From Bacteroidota bacterium (lineage in GTDB: Bacteria; Bacteroidota; Ignavibacteria; UBA10030; UBA8401), in NCBI GenBank assembly GCA_028749215.1, contig JAQUOA010000004.1:1-33683 (forward strand): a stretch of 33,683 nt of DNA, in the 5' to 3' direction. A model generated the notes under the pieces. It had not been told where the DNA came from. It did no database searches and was given only the letters and a program-made list of their open reading frames with translations. Position numbers and translations under genes: made by a program. Shown here piece after piece: positions 1-9,620 of this stretch (within the stretch, counting starts at the first letter, position 1; each line of letters starts with the position of its first letter).

Positions 1-35
1 GCTCCGCGGGTCCGCCGAAGGCGGACAACCCCTGC

Positions 36-77
36 AAAAAAACAATCCCACTCCTGAATTACGTCAGAAGCGGGATT
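36..77 (-). terminator. Rho-independent terminator downstream of tRNA-Asn
   Basis: On the minus strand AATCCCGCTTCTGACGTAATTCAGGAGTGGGATT forms an imperfect hairpin followed by GTTTTTTT. Confidence 0.75.
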
Positions 78-80
78 TTG

Positions 81-152
81 CTCCGCGGGTAGGGCTCGAA
101 CCTACAACCCTGCGGTTAACAGCCGCATGCTCTGCCATTGAGCTACCGCGGA
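81..152 (-). tRNA. tRNA-Asn (anticodon GTT)
   Basis: Minus strand TCCGCGG TA GCTC..GAGC TGCGG-CTGTTAA-CCGCA ..GTAGG-TTCGAGC-CCTAC CCGCGGA G: complete cloverleaf, anticodon GTT, CCA not encoded. Confidence 0.95.
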
Positions 153-291
153 ATCAAGCAATTTTGAGAAAAAATTGCTGTCTTGCTTAGGTTTGGCTTA
201 TGAATATAGCCAATATGAGAAAAAAAGTCAACGCCTCTTTCAACTTTTCATGATAAAACATTGAGCTCCATCAAGAATGATGTTCGTTTTC

Positions 292-320
292 TTGACACCC
301 CTTTCGTATTTAGGTATATT
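292..320 (+). promoter_or_regulatory. Sigma70-like promoter for clpC
   Basis: TTGACA (292-297), 17-nt spacer, TATATT (315-320), about 75 nt upstream of the clpC ATG. Confidence 0.7.
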
Positions 321-394
321 GCTTTCACGAAACTTGTTCTGAATTTTTTCTGTTATACATCCAACGACAATCAGTTCACAATAGGAAATGATAC

Positions 395-2896
395 ATGGAA
401 GGTAATTTTTCAAATCGCGTTCAAGATGTCATTCGACTCAGCCGTGAAGAAGCCCTGCGGCTCGGTCATGATTACATTGGGACCGAACATTTGCTTCTCG
501 GCATTATTCGCGAAGGCGAGGGTATTGCGGTAAAGATTCTTCGCAATCTTGGAGGCGATCTTTATAAATTAAAAAAAGCCGTTGAAGATACCGTGCGCAC
601 ATCCGGCGGTACGCTCACCATCGGAAATATTCCTCTCACCAAACAGGCAGAAAAAGTTTTAAAGATTACGTACCTCGAAGCCAAGCTGTATAAATCTGAT
701 GTGATCGGCACGGAGCACTTGCTGCTGTCGCTGCTTCGGGATGACGACAACATTGCTGCACAAATCTTGCATCAGTTTGATGTTCATTACGACAAAGTCC
801 GTGCAGAGCTTGATAATATCATCAGCGGCAAACCATCAACACCGCAGCCGCAGGGAACAGCGCAGGAAAAGAAACCGGAAAAATCAAAAACACCGGTGCT
901 GGACAACTTCGGGCGTGATTTGACGAAACTTGCCGCCGAAGGAAAGCTTGATCCCGTTGTTGGCCGTGAAAAAGAAATTGAACGTGTTGCACAAGTGCTC
1001 TCGCGCAGAAAGAAAAATAATCCGGTCCTGATCGGCGAACCGGGCGTCGGGAAAACAGCTATTGCCGAAGGCCTGGCGCTTCGCATCGTCAATAAAAAAG
1101 TTTCCCGCGTGCTGCACGATAAACGCGTTGTCACGCTCGATCTTGCCGCGCTGGTGGCGGGAACGAAATACCGCGGACAGTTTGAAGAGCGGATGAAAGC
1201 GGTGATGAATGAATTAGAAAAAGCGCGTGATGTTATTCTCTTCATCGATGAATTGCACACCATCGTCGGCGCGGGCGGCGCATCAGGTTCACTTGATGCT
1301 TCGAATATGTTCAAGCCGGCACTTTCGCGCGGTGACTTGCAGTGTATCGGCGCAACAACCCTTGATGAGTACCGCCAGTACATTGAAAAAGACGGCGCCC
1401 TTGACCGCCGTTTCCAAAAAATTATGGTCGATCCGACAAGTGTTGATGACACGATTCAGATCCTCATGAACATCAAAGAGAAATACGAACAGCACCATGG
1501 CGTTCGGTACACCGATAAAGCGATTGAATCGGCAGTAAAATTAAGCGACCGGTATATCACTGACCGCAATCTTCCTGACAAAGCGATTGACGTATTGGAT
1601 GAAGCAGGAGCACGTGTCCACTTATCGAATATCGTCGTGCCTCAGGAAATTTTAAAGTTGGAAGAAGAAATTGAAAAGATAAAGCTTTCAAAAAATCAGG
1701 TAGTAAAGAGCCAGAACTTTGAAGAAGCCGCCCGCCTGCGCGATTTGGAAAAGAAATTGCTGAGCGATCTGGAAATTGCAAAACGCGAGTGGGAATTGAA
1801 AGCTCAAACCATGGTATTTGAAGTTGGCGAAGACCACATTTCCGATGTCGTCGCAATGATGACAGGAATTCCTGTGAACAAAATTGCAGAGTCTGAAACT
1901 GAAAAATTGTTGAAGATGGATTCTGCATTGAAATCCGTTATCATCGGTCAGGATGAAGCCATTACCAAATTGTCGAAGGCCATACGCCGTGCACGCGCCG
2001 GATTGAAAGATCCCCGCCGTCCGATCGGATCATTTATATTCCTCGGACCAACCGGCGTTGGTAAAACAGAGCTGGCAAAAGTACTCGCGCGGTTCCTCTT
2101 CGATACCGATGAAGCACTGGTGCGTGTTGATATGAGCGAGTACATGGAGAAATTTTCCGTATCGCGTCTCGTCGGCGCTCCTCCAGGTTATGTCGGTTAC
2201 GAAGAAGGGGGACAGTTGACGGAAAAAGTCCGCCGAAAACCGTACTCGGTTGTGCTGTTGGACGAAATTGAAAAAGCTCATCCCGATGTCTTCAACATTC
2301 TTTTACAAGTATTGGATGACGGACAGTTGACTGACAGTCTCGGACGCAAAGTGGATTTCAAAAATACAATTTTGATTATGACATCCAACATCGGCGCAAG
2401 AGATATTAAAGCATCAAAAGGATTCGGCTTTGGTGATGAAACGGTCGGCGATAAGTATAAGCACATGAAAGATACGATCGACGAAGCGGTGAAGCGCGTT
2501 TTCAATCCGGAATTCCTGAACCGCATTGATGACACCATTGTGTTCCATCAGCTGGCAAAAGAAGACATTACGAAGATCATCGACATTCAAGTGAAGGAAC
2601 TTTTCAAGCGGCTCAGTTCGATGAACATTACTATCGAACTCAGCAAGCAGGCAAAAGAATTCTTGGCGGAAAAAGGGTACGATCAGCTTTTCGGAGCGCG
2701 GCCGCTTCGGCGTGCGCTTCAAAAGTATGTTGAAGATCCGATCGCCGAGGAAATCTTGAAACATAAATTTCCTGACGGTGCGGTGATTAAGGTGAAGTTG
2801 AATAAGAAGAAAGACGAACTCATTTTTACGACGGGAACCCAGCCTGATGACAGCGGCGAAGCTCCGGAAGAATTAAAACAAGAAGATGTAGCGTAG
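395..2896 (+). CDS. clpC: ATP-dependent Clp protease ATP-binding subunit ClpC
   Basis: 833 aa; two Clp_N repeats, two AAA+ modules ([18 protein letters not shown]), UVR-like [12 protein letters not shown] coiled-coil; SD AGGAAATG upstream. Confidence 0.95.
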   Translation: MEGNFSNRVQDVIRLSREEALRLGHDYIGTEHLLLGIIREGEGIAVKILRNLGGDLYKLKKAVEDTVRTSGGTLTIGNIPLTKQAEKVLKITYLEAKLYKSDVIGTEHLLLSLLRDDDNIAAQILHQFDVHYDKVRAELDNIISGKPSTPQPQGTAQEKKPEKSKTPVLDNFGRDLTKLAAEGKLDPVVGREKEIERVAQVLSRRKKNNPVLIGEPGVGKTAIAEGLALRIVNKKVSRVLHDKRVVTLDLAALVAGTKYRGQFEERMKAVMNELEKARDVILFIDELHTIVGAGGASGSLDASNMFKPALSRGDLQCIGATTLDEYRQYIEKDGALDRRFQKIMVDPTSVDDTIQILMNIKEKYEQHHGVRYTDKAIESAVKLSDRYITDRNLPDKAIDVLDEAGARVHLSNIVVPQEILKLEEEIEKIKLSKNQVVKSQNFEEAARLRDLEKKLLSDLEIAKREWELKAQTMVFEVGEDHISDVVAMMTGIPVNKIAESETEKLLKMDSALKSVIIGQDEAITKLSKAIRRARAGLKDPRRPIGSFIFLGPTGVGKTELAKVLARFLFDTDEALVRVDMSEYMEKFSVSRLVGAPPGYVGYEEGGQLTEKVRRKPYSVVLLDEIEKAHPDVFNILLQVLDDGQLTDSLGRKVDFKNTILIMTSNIGARDIKASKGFGFGDETVGDKYKHMKDTIDEAVKRVFNPEFLNRIDDTIVFHQLAKEDITKIIDIQVKELFKRLSSMNITIELSKQAKEFLAEKGYDQLFGARPLRRALQKYVEDPIAEEILKHKFPDGAVIKVKLNKKKDELIFTTGTQPDDSGEAPEELKQEDVA

Positions 2897-2918
2897 AAGA
2901 AATCAATATCATACAAAC

Positions 2919-2950
2919 AAAAAATCCCAATCAACCGATTGGGATTTTTT
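2919..2950. terminator. Bidirectional intrinsic terminator between clpC and the convergent flavoprotein gene
   Basis: AAAATCCCAATC-AACC-GATTGGGATTTTTT, perfect stem with A/T tracts on both sides. Confidence 0.9.
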
Positions 2951-2966
2951 GTTTTAGAACTTTTCG

Positions 2967-3848
2967 TTAACCGTACGACTCGTATGTGATTTGGTCTTTT
3001 GTCAATCCAAGCTCTTTTAAACTCGCTAACGCACTTTCCAAAAATCGCGGCTGGGGCTGAACACCTTTCTCCTTCGCCGCATTCCTATCGTGCACAGAAA
3101 TTGCCGGACCGCAAACATACACCTGCGCACTGCTCGTGTCGGGAATTAACGAACGCAAAAGTTCTGTCGATATTCTTCCTTTCAGGATTGAGGACGTGTA
3201 CCGAAATGTGTCGCTTTCGCGTGTCAAGGAATGAATCACTCGTAGATGATCAGGATATTTCTTCTCAAGTTCAGCCAGCTCTTCGCGAAAAATGATATCG
3301 TCCCACAATTTATTGGCGTAGATAAATGTGTGCCGCAGTTTCGGATAATTTACGAGCGCGTATTTCAGCATCGCATAATTGGGAACACTCCCCGATCCTG
3401 CACACACGTGAACAACATGATCGGTTTGCGATTCAATATCATCGGGAAGTGTATACGGCCCTGTAAATCCTGTCACGACCAGACGCATGCCTCGCGACGT
3501 TCGCTTGACAAGCATTGGCGACAAGAGCGGCGGATATTTTGTCGCACCAGATGTATAGCGTTCTTCCTTTACCGTCACTGCCAAATATTTTTCGTGCGGG
3601 GAAGAGCACATGGAATACGCCCTTGGCGGTTCTTTTTTCCCTTTAAGGTCTTCAAGAAAAGCCGTGAAACGTTCAAGCGCTTCAAACTGATGAGGGTCAA
3701 TCGTAAGAAAATGCCCTGCCTTATATTCAAGCCGATCGTTTCCGGTGAAGAGTACCAGCGTTGTGGTGTCATGGGCTTCTTCAATTGTATCGGCGACCAT
3801 CACTTCTAATTCTTTTATTCGTTTTCGTTCTTGCGGTTCTTTGTTCAT
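2967..3848 (-). CDS. Ferredoxin-NADP reductase-like FAD/NAD(P)-binding oxidoreductase
   Basis: 293 aa; RAYSMCSSP flavin-binding motif, VCAGSGSVPNYAML NAD(P)-binding region, YVCGPAISV near the C terminus; typical FNR-superfamily order. Confidence 0.85.
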   Translation of the reverse strand: MNKEPQERKRIKELEVMVADTIEEAHDTTTLVLFTGNDRLEYKAGHFLTIDPHQFEALERFTAFLEDLKGKKEPPRAYSMCSSPHEKYLAVTVKEERYTSGATKYPPLLSPMLVKRTSRGMRLVVTGFTGPYTLPDDIESQTDHVVHVCAGSGSVPNYAMLKYALVNYPKLRHTFIYANKLWDDIIFREELAELEKKYPDHLRVIHSLTRESDTFRYTSSILKGRISTELLRSLIPDTSSAQVYVCGPAISVHDRNAAKEKGVQPQPRFLESALASLKELGLTKDQITYESYG

Positions 3849-3874
3849 ATCGTTCCTTTCAAAAAAGATTTCAA

Positions 3875-4378
3875 TTACCCCAACTTATTTTTTTCTCTAT
3901 AGAAATTGATCATGTCCGTTCCGATTGGAGTTCCTCCCAATTGTCGGATCAGCGTCGTAATTTGTCCGCGATGGTACGTTGAATGGTTGACAAGGTGATG
4001 CAACGATTGCCAAATTTTCTGCGAGACCTGCTCTCCTTTTAGATTATAGAAAGTGAAAGTGCGGGAAATATCTTCTTCTTTTGCCGTATCAATATATTTT
4101 TGTAATCCATTCTCAACTTCTTTCCACTTTGTTTTCAAAGAGAGATATGTAGAATAATTTTCCTTCTTCATAAACAGACCGCGCTCTGCTCCGTTAAGAC
4201 GCTGCAGCCAAATATCTTCCGCACCAATAAGATGCACAAGTGTACCGTGAATCGTACCGAAGCTGCTCTTGGTCTCTACGAATAATTTTTCTTCCGGTAA
4301 ACTTTCAACTGCTTGCATTGTTTTGGCATTTGCCCAGCGGTTAAATTCAAAAAATGTTTTGAAATCGGCACTATTCAT
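3875..4378 (-). CDS. DinB-family protein
   Basis: FFEFNRWANAKTM, HGTLVHLIGAEDIWLQRL and HLVNHSTYHRGQI match the DinB/YfiT-like four-helix metal-binding pattern. ORF opens at 4429 but MNSADFKTFFEFNRW at 4378 is the likelier start. Confidence 0.85.
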   Translation of the reverse strand: MNSADFKTFFEFNRWANAKTMQAVESLPEEKLFVETKSSFGTIHGTLVHLIGAEDIWLQRLNGAERGLFMKKENYSTYLSLKTKWKEVENGLQKYIDTAKEEDISRTFTFYNLKGEQVSQKIWQSLHHLVNHSTYHRGQITTLIRQLGGTPIGTDMINFYREKNKLG

Positions 4379-4437
4379 TGTGTGTTCCCTTTTTTCTTTT
4401 AAAGAAAGATTATTTACGGTAAAGTTCAATAAAAATA

Positions 4438-4464
4438 AAAGACCTCGTTTAAGGCGAGGTCTTT
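4438..4464 (-). terminator. Intrinsic terminator after the CBM9-like lipoprotein gene
   Basis: AAAGACCTCG-TTTAAGG-CGAGGTCTTT; A-rich upstream side gives a T-rich tail on the minus strand. Confidence 0.75.
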
Positions 4465-4487
4465 AAATTTAAGTCTTAAGAGTCCGA

Positions 4488-5279
4488 TTATTTTTTATTC
4501 TTTAATTCAGCCAGGTGGACTTTAAACCAAAAATCGAGATCTGATTTTTTTTCTCCTTGTTTGAAATCTCCGCGATCTCTTCCCCTTCTTCCTCCGCCGC
4601 GTTCACCATTTTGATCCATTCCTATCGGAGTACGCTTTCCACCTTCATCCTGCGATCCTTCAAAGGCTGGCTCCGTACTTTCTTTGTTTGGTTGTTTCAT
4701 TTTTCCCGATACAAGTGTCACGCCAATCTCATTGGATGTCACATTCCATTGAAACGGATTATCGGTATTATCCTTTAATGGAAATTTACATTCAAAGATC
4801 AAACTTTCTGATGTTCGTGAAGATGCGAATTGAATTCCCTTTAACTGTGCGACCGGTACAAGTAGCGGTTCTTTTTTCCCTTTTGTAAAAATCTCAATAT
4901 CATTCATATCGTTCGGCATCATCTCAAAATCTCCGCCGGACATTTCACCCGGGCGCATCGGCTTCCCCGGAATGCGAATGCCGTATTCTTTTCCATTATC
5001 TCCGCTCGGATCGAGCCAGATTGTAAGTCCTGCGGCGCGAAGATGTCTCATTTGTCCCCGGTCGGATACTTTCATAAACAAATAAAAATCTTCCTGATCG
5101 TTGCGGACACCAAGGCTTATATTCTGTTCACTTAAATAAAATGTCCGATCCTTCCAATCCTTTTCGTCCCCGTCAATAGTAATGCTATTGTTATCCCACA
5201 GCGAACGGACCAGAATGACCGTCGTACAGCCGGTAAAAAGTGCCGTTACTAAAATTACAATGCTGATATATTTTTTCAT
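4488..5279 (-). CDS. Predicted lipoprotein with CBM9/DOMON-like domain
   Basis: 263 aa; lipobox ..TALFTGC; WDNNSITIDGDEKDWKDRTFYLSEQ..LGVRNDQEDFYLFMKVSDRG..WLDPSGDNGKEYGIRIPG resembles CBM9-like domains; Arg/Gly-rich tail. Confidence 0.7.
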   Translation of the reverse strand: MKKYISIVILVTALFTGCTTVILVRSLWDNNSITIDGDEKDWKDRTFYLSEQNISLGVRNDQEDFYLFMKVSDRGQMRHLRAAGLTIWLDPSGDNGKEYGIRIPGKPMRPGEMSGGDFEMMPNDMNDIEIFTKGKKEPLLVPVAQLKGIQFASSRTSESLIFECKFPLKDNTDNPFQWNVTSNEIGVTLVSGKMKQPNKESTEPAFEGSQDEGGKRTPIGMDQNGERGGGRRGRDRGDFKQGEKKSDLDFWFKVHLAELKNKK

Positions 5280-7969
5280 TTCAAATTTTCTTTCAACTTT
5301 GCCAAGAACTTCAATGCCTCAAGCGGTGTCATTGCGTTGATGTCAACCTTTTTAATCGCTTCTCTGACTTCGTCATCTTTCATTTCGAATAGGGTGATTT
5401 GAGGGGTTGAAGCCTTCTCCAGATGACGGACTCCTTTAAGGTGTCCGTCATCTTCTACCGAGCCATGCGGATTTAATTGTGTCGCTTCAAGATTATTTAA
5501 GATTCGCTTTGCACGATCTGTTAACTCCGTCGGCAATCCCGCCATCATCGCCACTTGAATTCCGTACGAATGGTCAGCAGTTCCAGGCGTTACAGTATGG
5601 AGAAAAACTACCTTGTCACCGTACTCTTTTACATCCACTTTGTAATTTTTAATTCTACTATAAAGCGAAGCAAGTTCGTTCAATTCATGATAGTGCGTAG
5701 CAAAAAGTGTCCTCGCACCAATATGTTCATGCAGATACTCTGTTAACGCCCATGCAATTGAAATCCCGTCGAACGTGCTCGTTCCTCGTCCCACTTCATC
5801 GAGCAGAATCAAACTTTTTTTCGTCGCACGGTTTACAATGTTTGCCGCCTCGTGCATCTCTACAAGAAATGTGCTCTCGCCGCTGGCAATATTGTCGCTG
5901 GCACCAACGCGCGTAAAAATATTATCCACCAGTCCAATGACCGCTTTCTTTGCAGGAACAAAGCTTCCGATGTGAGCAAGCAGTACAATCAATCCCGCCT
6001 GACGCAGGTAAGAAGATTTTCCGCTCATGTTCGGTCCGGTGATGATGAGAATTTGCTGTGCGTTGGTATCGAGCTGAACAGAATTTGGAATATAATGTTC
6101 GCCCACCGGCAGCAGCTGCTCAATAACGGGGTGCCGACCTTCATCGATGAAAAGTGCATCGGTGTCATTCACTTCCGGAAGCGTGTATTTATTTTCTTCG
6201 GCAATCTGTGCCAGCGAGACAAGGCAATCGAGCATAGCAATCTGTTGTGCATTGGACTGAATGATGCCGGCAAACTGCGATGCGTACAATCGAAGCTCGT
6301 TAAAGAGCCGAGATTCGATGGCGAGAATTTTTTCATCGGCATTCAGAACTTTCTCTTCGTACTCCTTCAACTCCGGTGTTATGTACCGTTCGGCATTCGT
6401 CATTGTTTGCTTGCGAATGTAATCTGGCGGAATTTTTTCTTTATGCGTGTGAGTAATCTCGATGTAGTATCCGAACACATTATTGAAGCCGATCTTCAGC
6501 GACGAAATTCCTGTCCGTTCTCTCTCTTTCTTTTGAAGATTCGCAATCCAGTCCTTGGCAGAAAACGAAAGCGAGCGAAGCTCATCCAACTCTTTATTGA
6601 AGCCTTCACGAATAATTCCTCCTTCTTCTAATTTTATCGGAGGATCATCGGTAATGGCGCGGGTGATTGCCTCGGTCAACTCTTCGAGAGGTTGAAGATT
6701 GGAATTGATAGATGTCAGAGTATTGTCATCCTGAGCAAGCGAGTCGTTTTTTGACGAGCGCGTTGAAGGATTGTCCTTCGACTCATCCCGACTTCGTCGG
6801 GATTCGCTCAGGATGACTTTCAACTTCGGAATACTTCCCAAAATTCTTTTCAGCGCCAGCATCTCACGCGGATTTGCACGCCCTGTTGCAATGCGCGCAA
6901 TCAAGCGTTCCATATCGCCGATTTCTGCCAATTCATTTTGCAATGCGGTACGAACAGACGATTGGTTCACCAACACTTTCACGCCGCTCGATCGCCACTG
7001 AATCTGGTCAATTTTTTTTAACGGATTGCTCACCCATTTTTTTAGCAGCCTGCCGCCCATGGGTGTGCTTGTTTTATCCAACACTGAAAATAATGTTCCA
7101 TCCGGCGACCCGCCAAGCGATGAAGTGATTTCCAGATTGCGTTTCGTGGCTGAATCGAGAACGATTGTTTCGTCAATTGAGTACGGAATGATTTTTTGAA
7201 TGTGTGCAAGATTGGCTTTCTGCGTTTCATTCAAATAATGCATCACGGCACCGGAGGCAATGATTCCAATGCTCATTCCATCCAAGCCAAATCCTTTAAG
7301 CGATTGCGTTTTAAAATGCTGAAGAAGTTTTTCGTAGCCGTAATCGAATTGAAAAAGCCAGTCATCGAGTGACGAATAAATCCCTTTGTACTGTAAACGC
7401 AAAAGCTCCTGCAGCGATTCTTTGTCGCGCTTCTGCACCAGCAGTTCCGATGGAGCAATTGACGAAAGAATTTCGGGCAGCTGACGGAATGAAAACTCCG
7501 ATGCAAAAAATTCACCGGTTGAAATATCGACGTACGAAAAGCCAACCGTATCATTTGCCGCAGCAATTGCCGAAGGAAGAGCTATTGACGCAAGATAATT
7601 ATTCTGTTTCTGTTCAAGAATTTTATCGGAAAATGCCACTCCCGGCGTAACAACTTCAATCACATCGCGCTTCACAATCCCTTTGGCAAATTTTGGATCT
7701 TCCAACTGCTCACAGACTGCCACACGCAATCCCGCTTTCAGCAGCTTCGGCAGATATGTTTCTAAAGCATGGTAAGGAAATCCTGCAAGAGGTGTTTCGC
7801 CCACATCTCCCGCTTTCCCGCGCCGTGTCAACGTAATGCCGAGCACTCGCGAGGTGGTTTTTGCATCCTCGTCGAATGTTTCATAAAAATCACCCAAGCG
7901 AAAAAGCAATATCGTGTCGGGATATTTCGCCTTCACCTGAGCGTACTGTTTCATTAAGGGAGTGGACAT
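5276..7969 (-). CDS. mutS: DNA mismatch repair protein MutS
   Basis: 897 aa; N-terminal KQYAQVKAKYPDTILLFRLGDFYETF, Walker A GPNMSGKSSYLRQ, LILLDEVGRGTSTFDG, ATHYHEL. Contains two palindrome-encoded inserts (see findings). Confidence 0.97.
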   Translation of the reverse strand: MSTPLMKQYAQVKAKYPDTILLFRLGDFYETFDEDAKTTSRVLGITLTRRGKAGDVGETPLAGFPYHALETYLPKLLKAGLRVAVCEQLEDPKFAKGIVKRDVIEVVTPGVAFSDKILEQKQNNYLASIALPSAIAAANDTVGFSYVDISTGEFFASEFSFRQLPEILSSIAPSELLVQKRDKESLQELLRLQYKGIYSSLDDWLFQFDYGYEKLLQHFKTQSLKGFGLDGMSIGIIASGAVMHYLNETQKANLAHIQKIIPYSIDETIVLDSATKRNLEITSSLGGSPDGTLFSVLDKTSTPMGGRLLKKWVSNPLKKIDQIQWRSSGVKVLVNQSSVRTALQNELAEIGDMERLIARIATGRANPREMLALKRILGSIPKLKVILSESRRSRDESKDNPSTRSSKNDSLAQDDNTLTSINSNLQPLEELTEAITRAITDDPPIKLEEGGIIREGFNKELDELRSLSFSAKDWIANLQKKERERTGISSLKIGFNNVFGYYIEITHTHKEKIPPDYIRKQTMTNAERYITPELKEYEEKVLNADEKILAIESRLFNELRLYASQFAGIIQSNAQQIAMLDCLVSLAQIAEENKYTLPEVNDTDALFIDEGRHPVIEQLLPVGEHYIPNSVQLDTNAQQILIITGPNMSGKSSYLRQAGLIVLLAHIGSFVPAKKAVIGLVDNIFTRVGASDNIASGESTFLVEMHEAANIVNRATKKSLILLDEVGRGTSTFDGISIAWALTEYLHEHIGARTLFATHYHELNELASLYSRIKNYKVDVKEYGDKVVFLHTVTPGTADHSYGIQVAMMAGLPTELTDRAKRILNNLEATQLNPHGSVEDDGHLKGVRHLEKASTPQITLFEMKDDEVREAIKKVDINAMTPLEALKFLAKLKENLK
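5421..5453. repeat. 33-bp palindromic element inside mutS
   Basis: AGATGACGGAC-TCCTTTAAGGT-GTCCGTCATCT: 11-bp perfect arms, central CCTT-T-AAGG also palindromic. Confidence 0.85.
6725..6817. repeat. 93-bp inverted-repeat-bounded element inside mutS, in frame
   Basis: GTCATCCTGAGC (6725-6736) and GCTCAGGATGAC (6806-6817) are perfect 12-bp terminal inverted repeats; internal hairpin ATCCCGACTTCGTCGGGAT; 93 nt = 31 codons. Confidence 0.85.
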
Positions 7970-8062
7970 TACGTTGATTACAAGATTTCAAAATTGAAGA
8001 ATTGTATAAGAAAGTAGAAAAAAAATGAGGGTGAAACAAGAATAGGTAAAAAATTCGATTCT

Positions 8063-9601
8063 TTAGGCCATTGCCATCCGTGAAAGTTTAACTAAAGAAA
8101 AAACAATAAAGGAGAGAACAATTGCTACATAGAGGTAAAGAATTTCAATGATTATGTGCAAACTGAAAAATGCCCATACCCCAAGAAAAGTGATAACAAC
8201 AGTGAATAGTACTGTGAAAATTGCGGACCAGAGCGTTCCATATTTATTCACCGTCAGGCCAATCAAAACAATCAGGGAAATGAGCAAGAGATAAAACATT
8301 TGCTCATTCGGTGTATACGATTTTTGCAGGAGGACACCGGTAATAACACTTGCATTAATTCCTTCAATCGGTAAAACAGATTGTTCACTGCCGTTGTACC
8401 AATTGATGACCACAATTTTTCCGTTAAATATTTTCTTAAACCGATCGAGGTTTTCAATTCGTTCATCTGCAGATTTATAAATGGAGTTTGGCTGGTAGAC
8501 ATCTTCCCAATATCTCAAAGTATCATCTTCTTCAAATTTTGATGGTTTTCCAAACACACCTCTATTCGCTGCAACTCGAGAAAATGGAGTTAAGAAAAAA
8601 TAGTCATCAGAATATGCCCTACCCTTGTTCGTGACGGGAATTCGCAGCCAGTCAAGGACAACTTCATTGCCAATACGCTTTGGTTTAATCGAATCATTAA
8701 TACCAAAAAATTTTTGAGCAACGATCAAACTGACATCAACTTCATAATAGTATTTCTTGCCCATCGCCCATTGCCTCAACGGATACCATTGGATAATATT
8801 GTTGTCAGGATGATTATAAAATCGTGGTTTACTTTGTTCTGTAGAAAGTACTGTCATTCCAAAATCATCAGGATTATTATATCCCTTTAATTGAATATTG
8901 TATGGAATAAAAGGCTTGTTATCGTATATAACCGGTGAACATGCAAGTACCACATATCCCAATGAATCAATTCGTCGAGATAATAAATTAATTTGGTCAG
9001 AGTTTTTAGGCACACCCATTCTAAACCATGGAACTCTAGCAACAACAACTTTAGCTCCAGCACGTTTCAAATCCATTGACATCTTCAAAAGATTCTCTAA
9101 ATATTTTCGAAGATTGTTATCTTCGGTAATAAGCGTCATTCGAATTACTGGATCTTCAACTTGAATCGAATTACGATAATGATCTGCTAGTGAGCCAACA
9201 GAAAAGAAAAAATCTTCTTTCCCGCTGAACACATCAAGAGAATAAAGCATCAAAACAAAGAGAGCAACAATAACACCCCACGAAGTATTGTGAAAAAACT
9301 TTCTCCATTTGGCGGGAATATTTACTTTTGAAGAATTCCAGATTACATAAATTAAACCACGTTCATGCGCTTGTTGTATCCATAATGGAGGATTTGACAT
9401 AGAGGCTAAAACAAAAAATAATGCAGCAGACAACTGCATGAACAACACAGTTACTCCAACCAACAGAATTATTGCTGTCACCAACGTAGCTTCTCGCGTT
9501 AGATGAAATTCTCTATTGAGCTGTACGTTTGAGTAAAGTAAAATAATAAAGAACAAACCAGCTGCTAATAACCTTACAAAATGCTTCCGCCATGGCTTCA
9601 T
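8063..9601 (-). CDS. Multi-pass membrane protein with CHASE2-like extracytoplasmic domain
   Basis: 512 aa; N-terminal TM helices, then EDPVIRMTLITEDNNLRKYLENLLKMSMDLKRAGAKVVVARVPW and FNGKIVVINWYNGSEQSVLPIEGINASVITGVLLQKSY resembling CHASE2 start and end motifs, then C-terminal TM helices and no cytoplasmic effector. Confidence 0.6.
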   Translation of the reverse strand: MKPWRKHFVRLLAAGLFFIILLYSNVQLNREFHLTREATLVTAIILLVGVTVLFMQLSAALFFVLASMSNPPLWIQQAHERGLIYVIWNSSKVNIPAKWRKFFHNTSWGVIVALFVLMLYSLDVFSGKEDFFFSVGSLADHYRNSIQVEDPVIRMTLITEDNNLRKYLENLLKMSMDLKRAGAKVVVARVPWFRMGVPKNSDQINLLSRRIDSLGYVVLACSPVIYDNKPFIPYNIQLKGYNNPDDFGMTVLSTEQSKPRFYNHPDNNIIQWYPLRQWAMGKKYYYEVDVSLIVAQKFFGINDSIKPKRIGNEVVLDWLRIPVTNKGRAYSDDYFFLTPFSRVAANRGVFGKPSKFEEDDTLRYWEDVYQPNSIYKSADERIENLDRFKKIFNGKIVVINWYNGSEQSVLPIEGINASVITGVLLQKSYTPNEQMFYLLLISLIVLIGLTVNKYGTLWSAIFTVLFTVVITFLGVWAFFSLHIIIEILYLYVAIVLSFIVFSLVKLSRMAMA

Positions 9602-9620
9602 AAAATCCTCAAGTTCATAT

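Noticed and set aside
787-1452. 221-aa minus-strand ORF opposite clpC
   Set aside because: Wholly antisense to a confidently identified gene; Ser/Arg-rich composition typical of a shadow ORF.
3246-3809. 187-aa plus-strand ORF opposite the flavoprotein gene
   Set aside because: Antisense to a clear FNR-family CDS; no recognisable motif.
5852-6631. 259-aa plus-strand ORF opposite mutS
   Set aside because: Antisense shadow of mutS with no domain signature.
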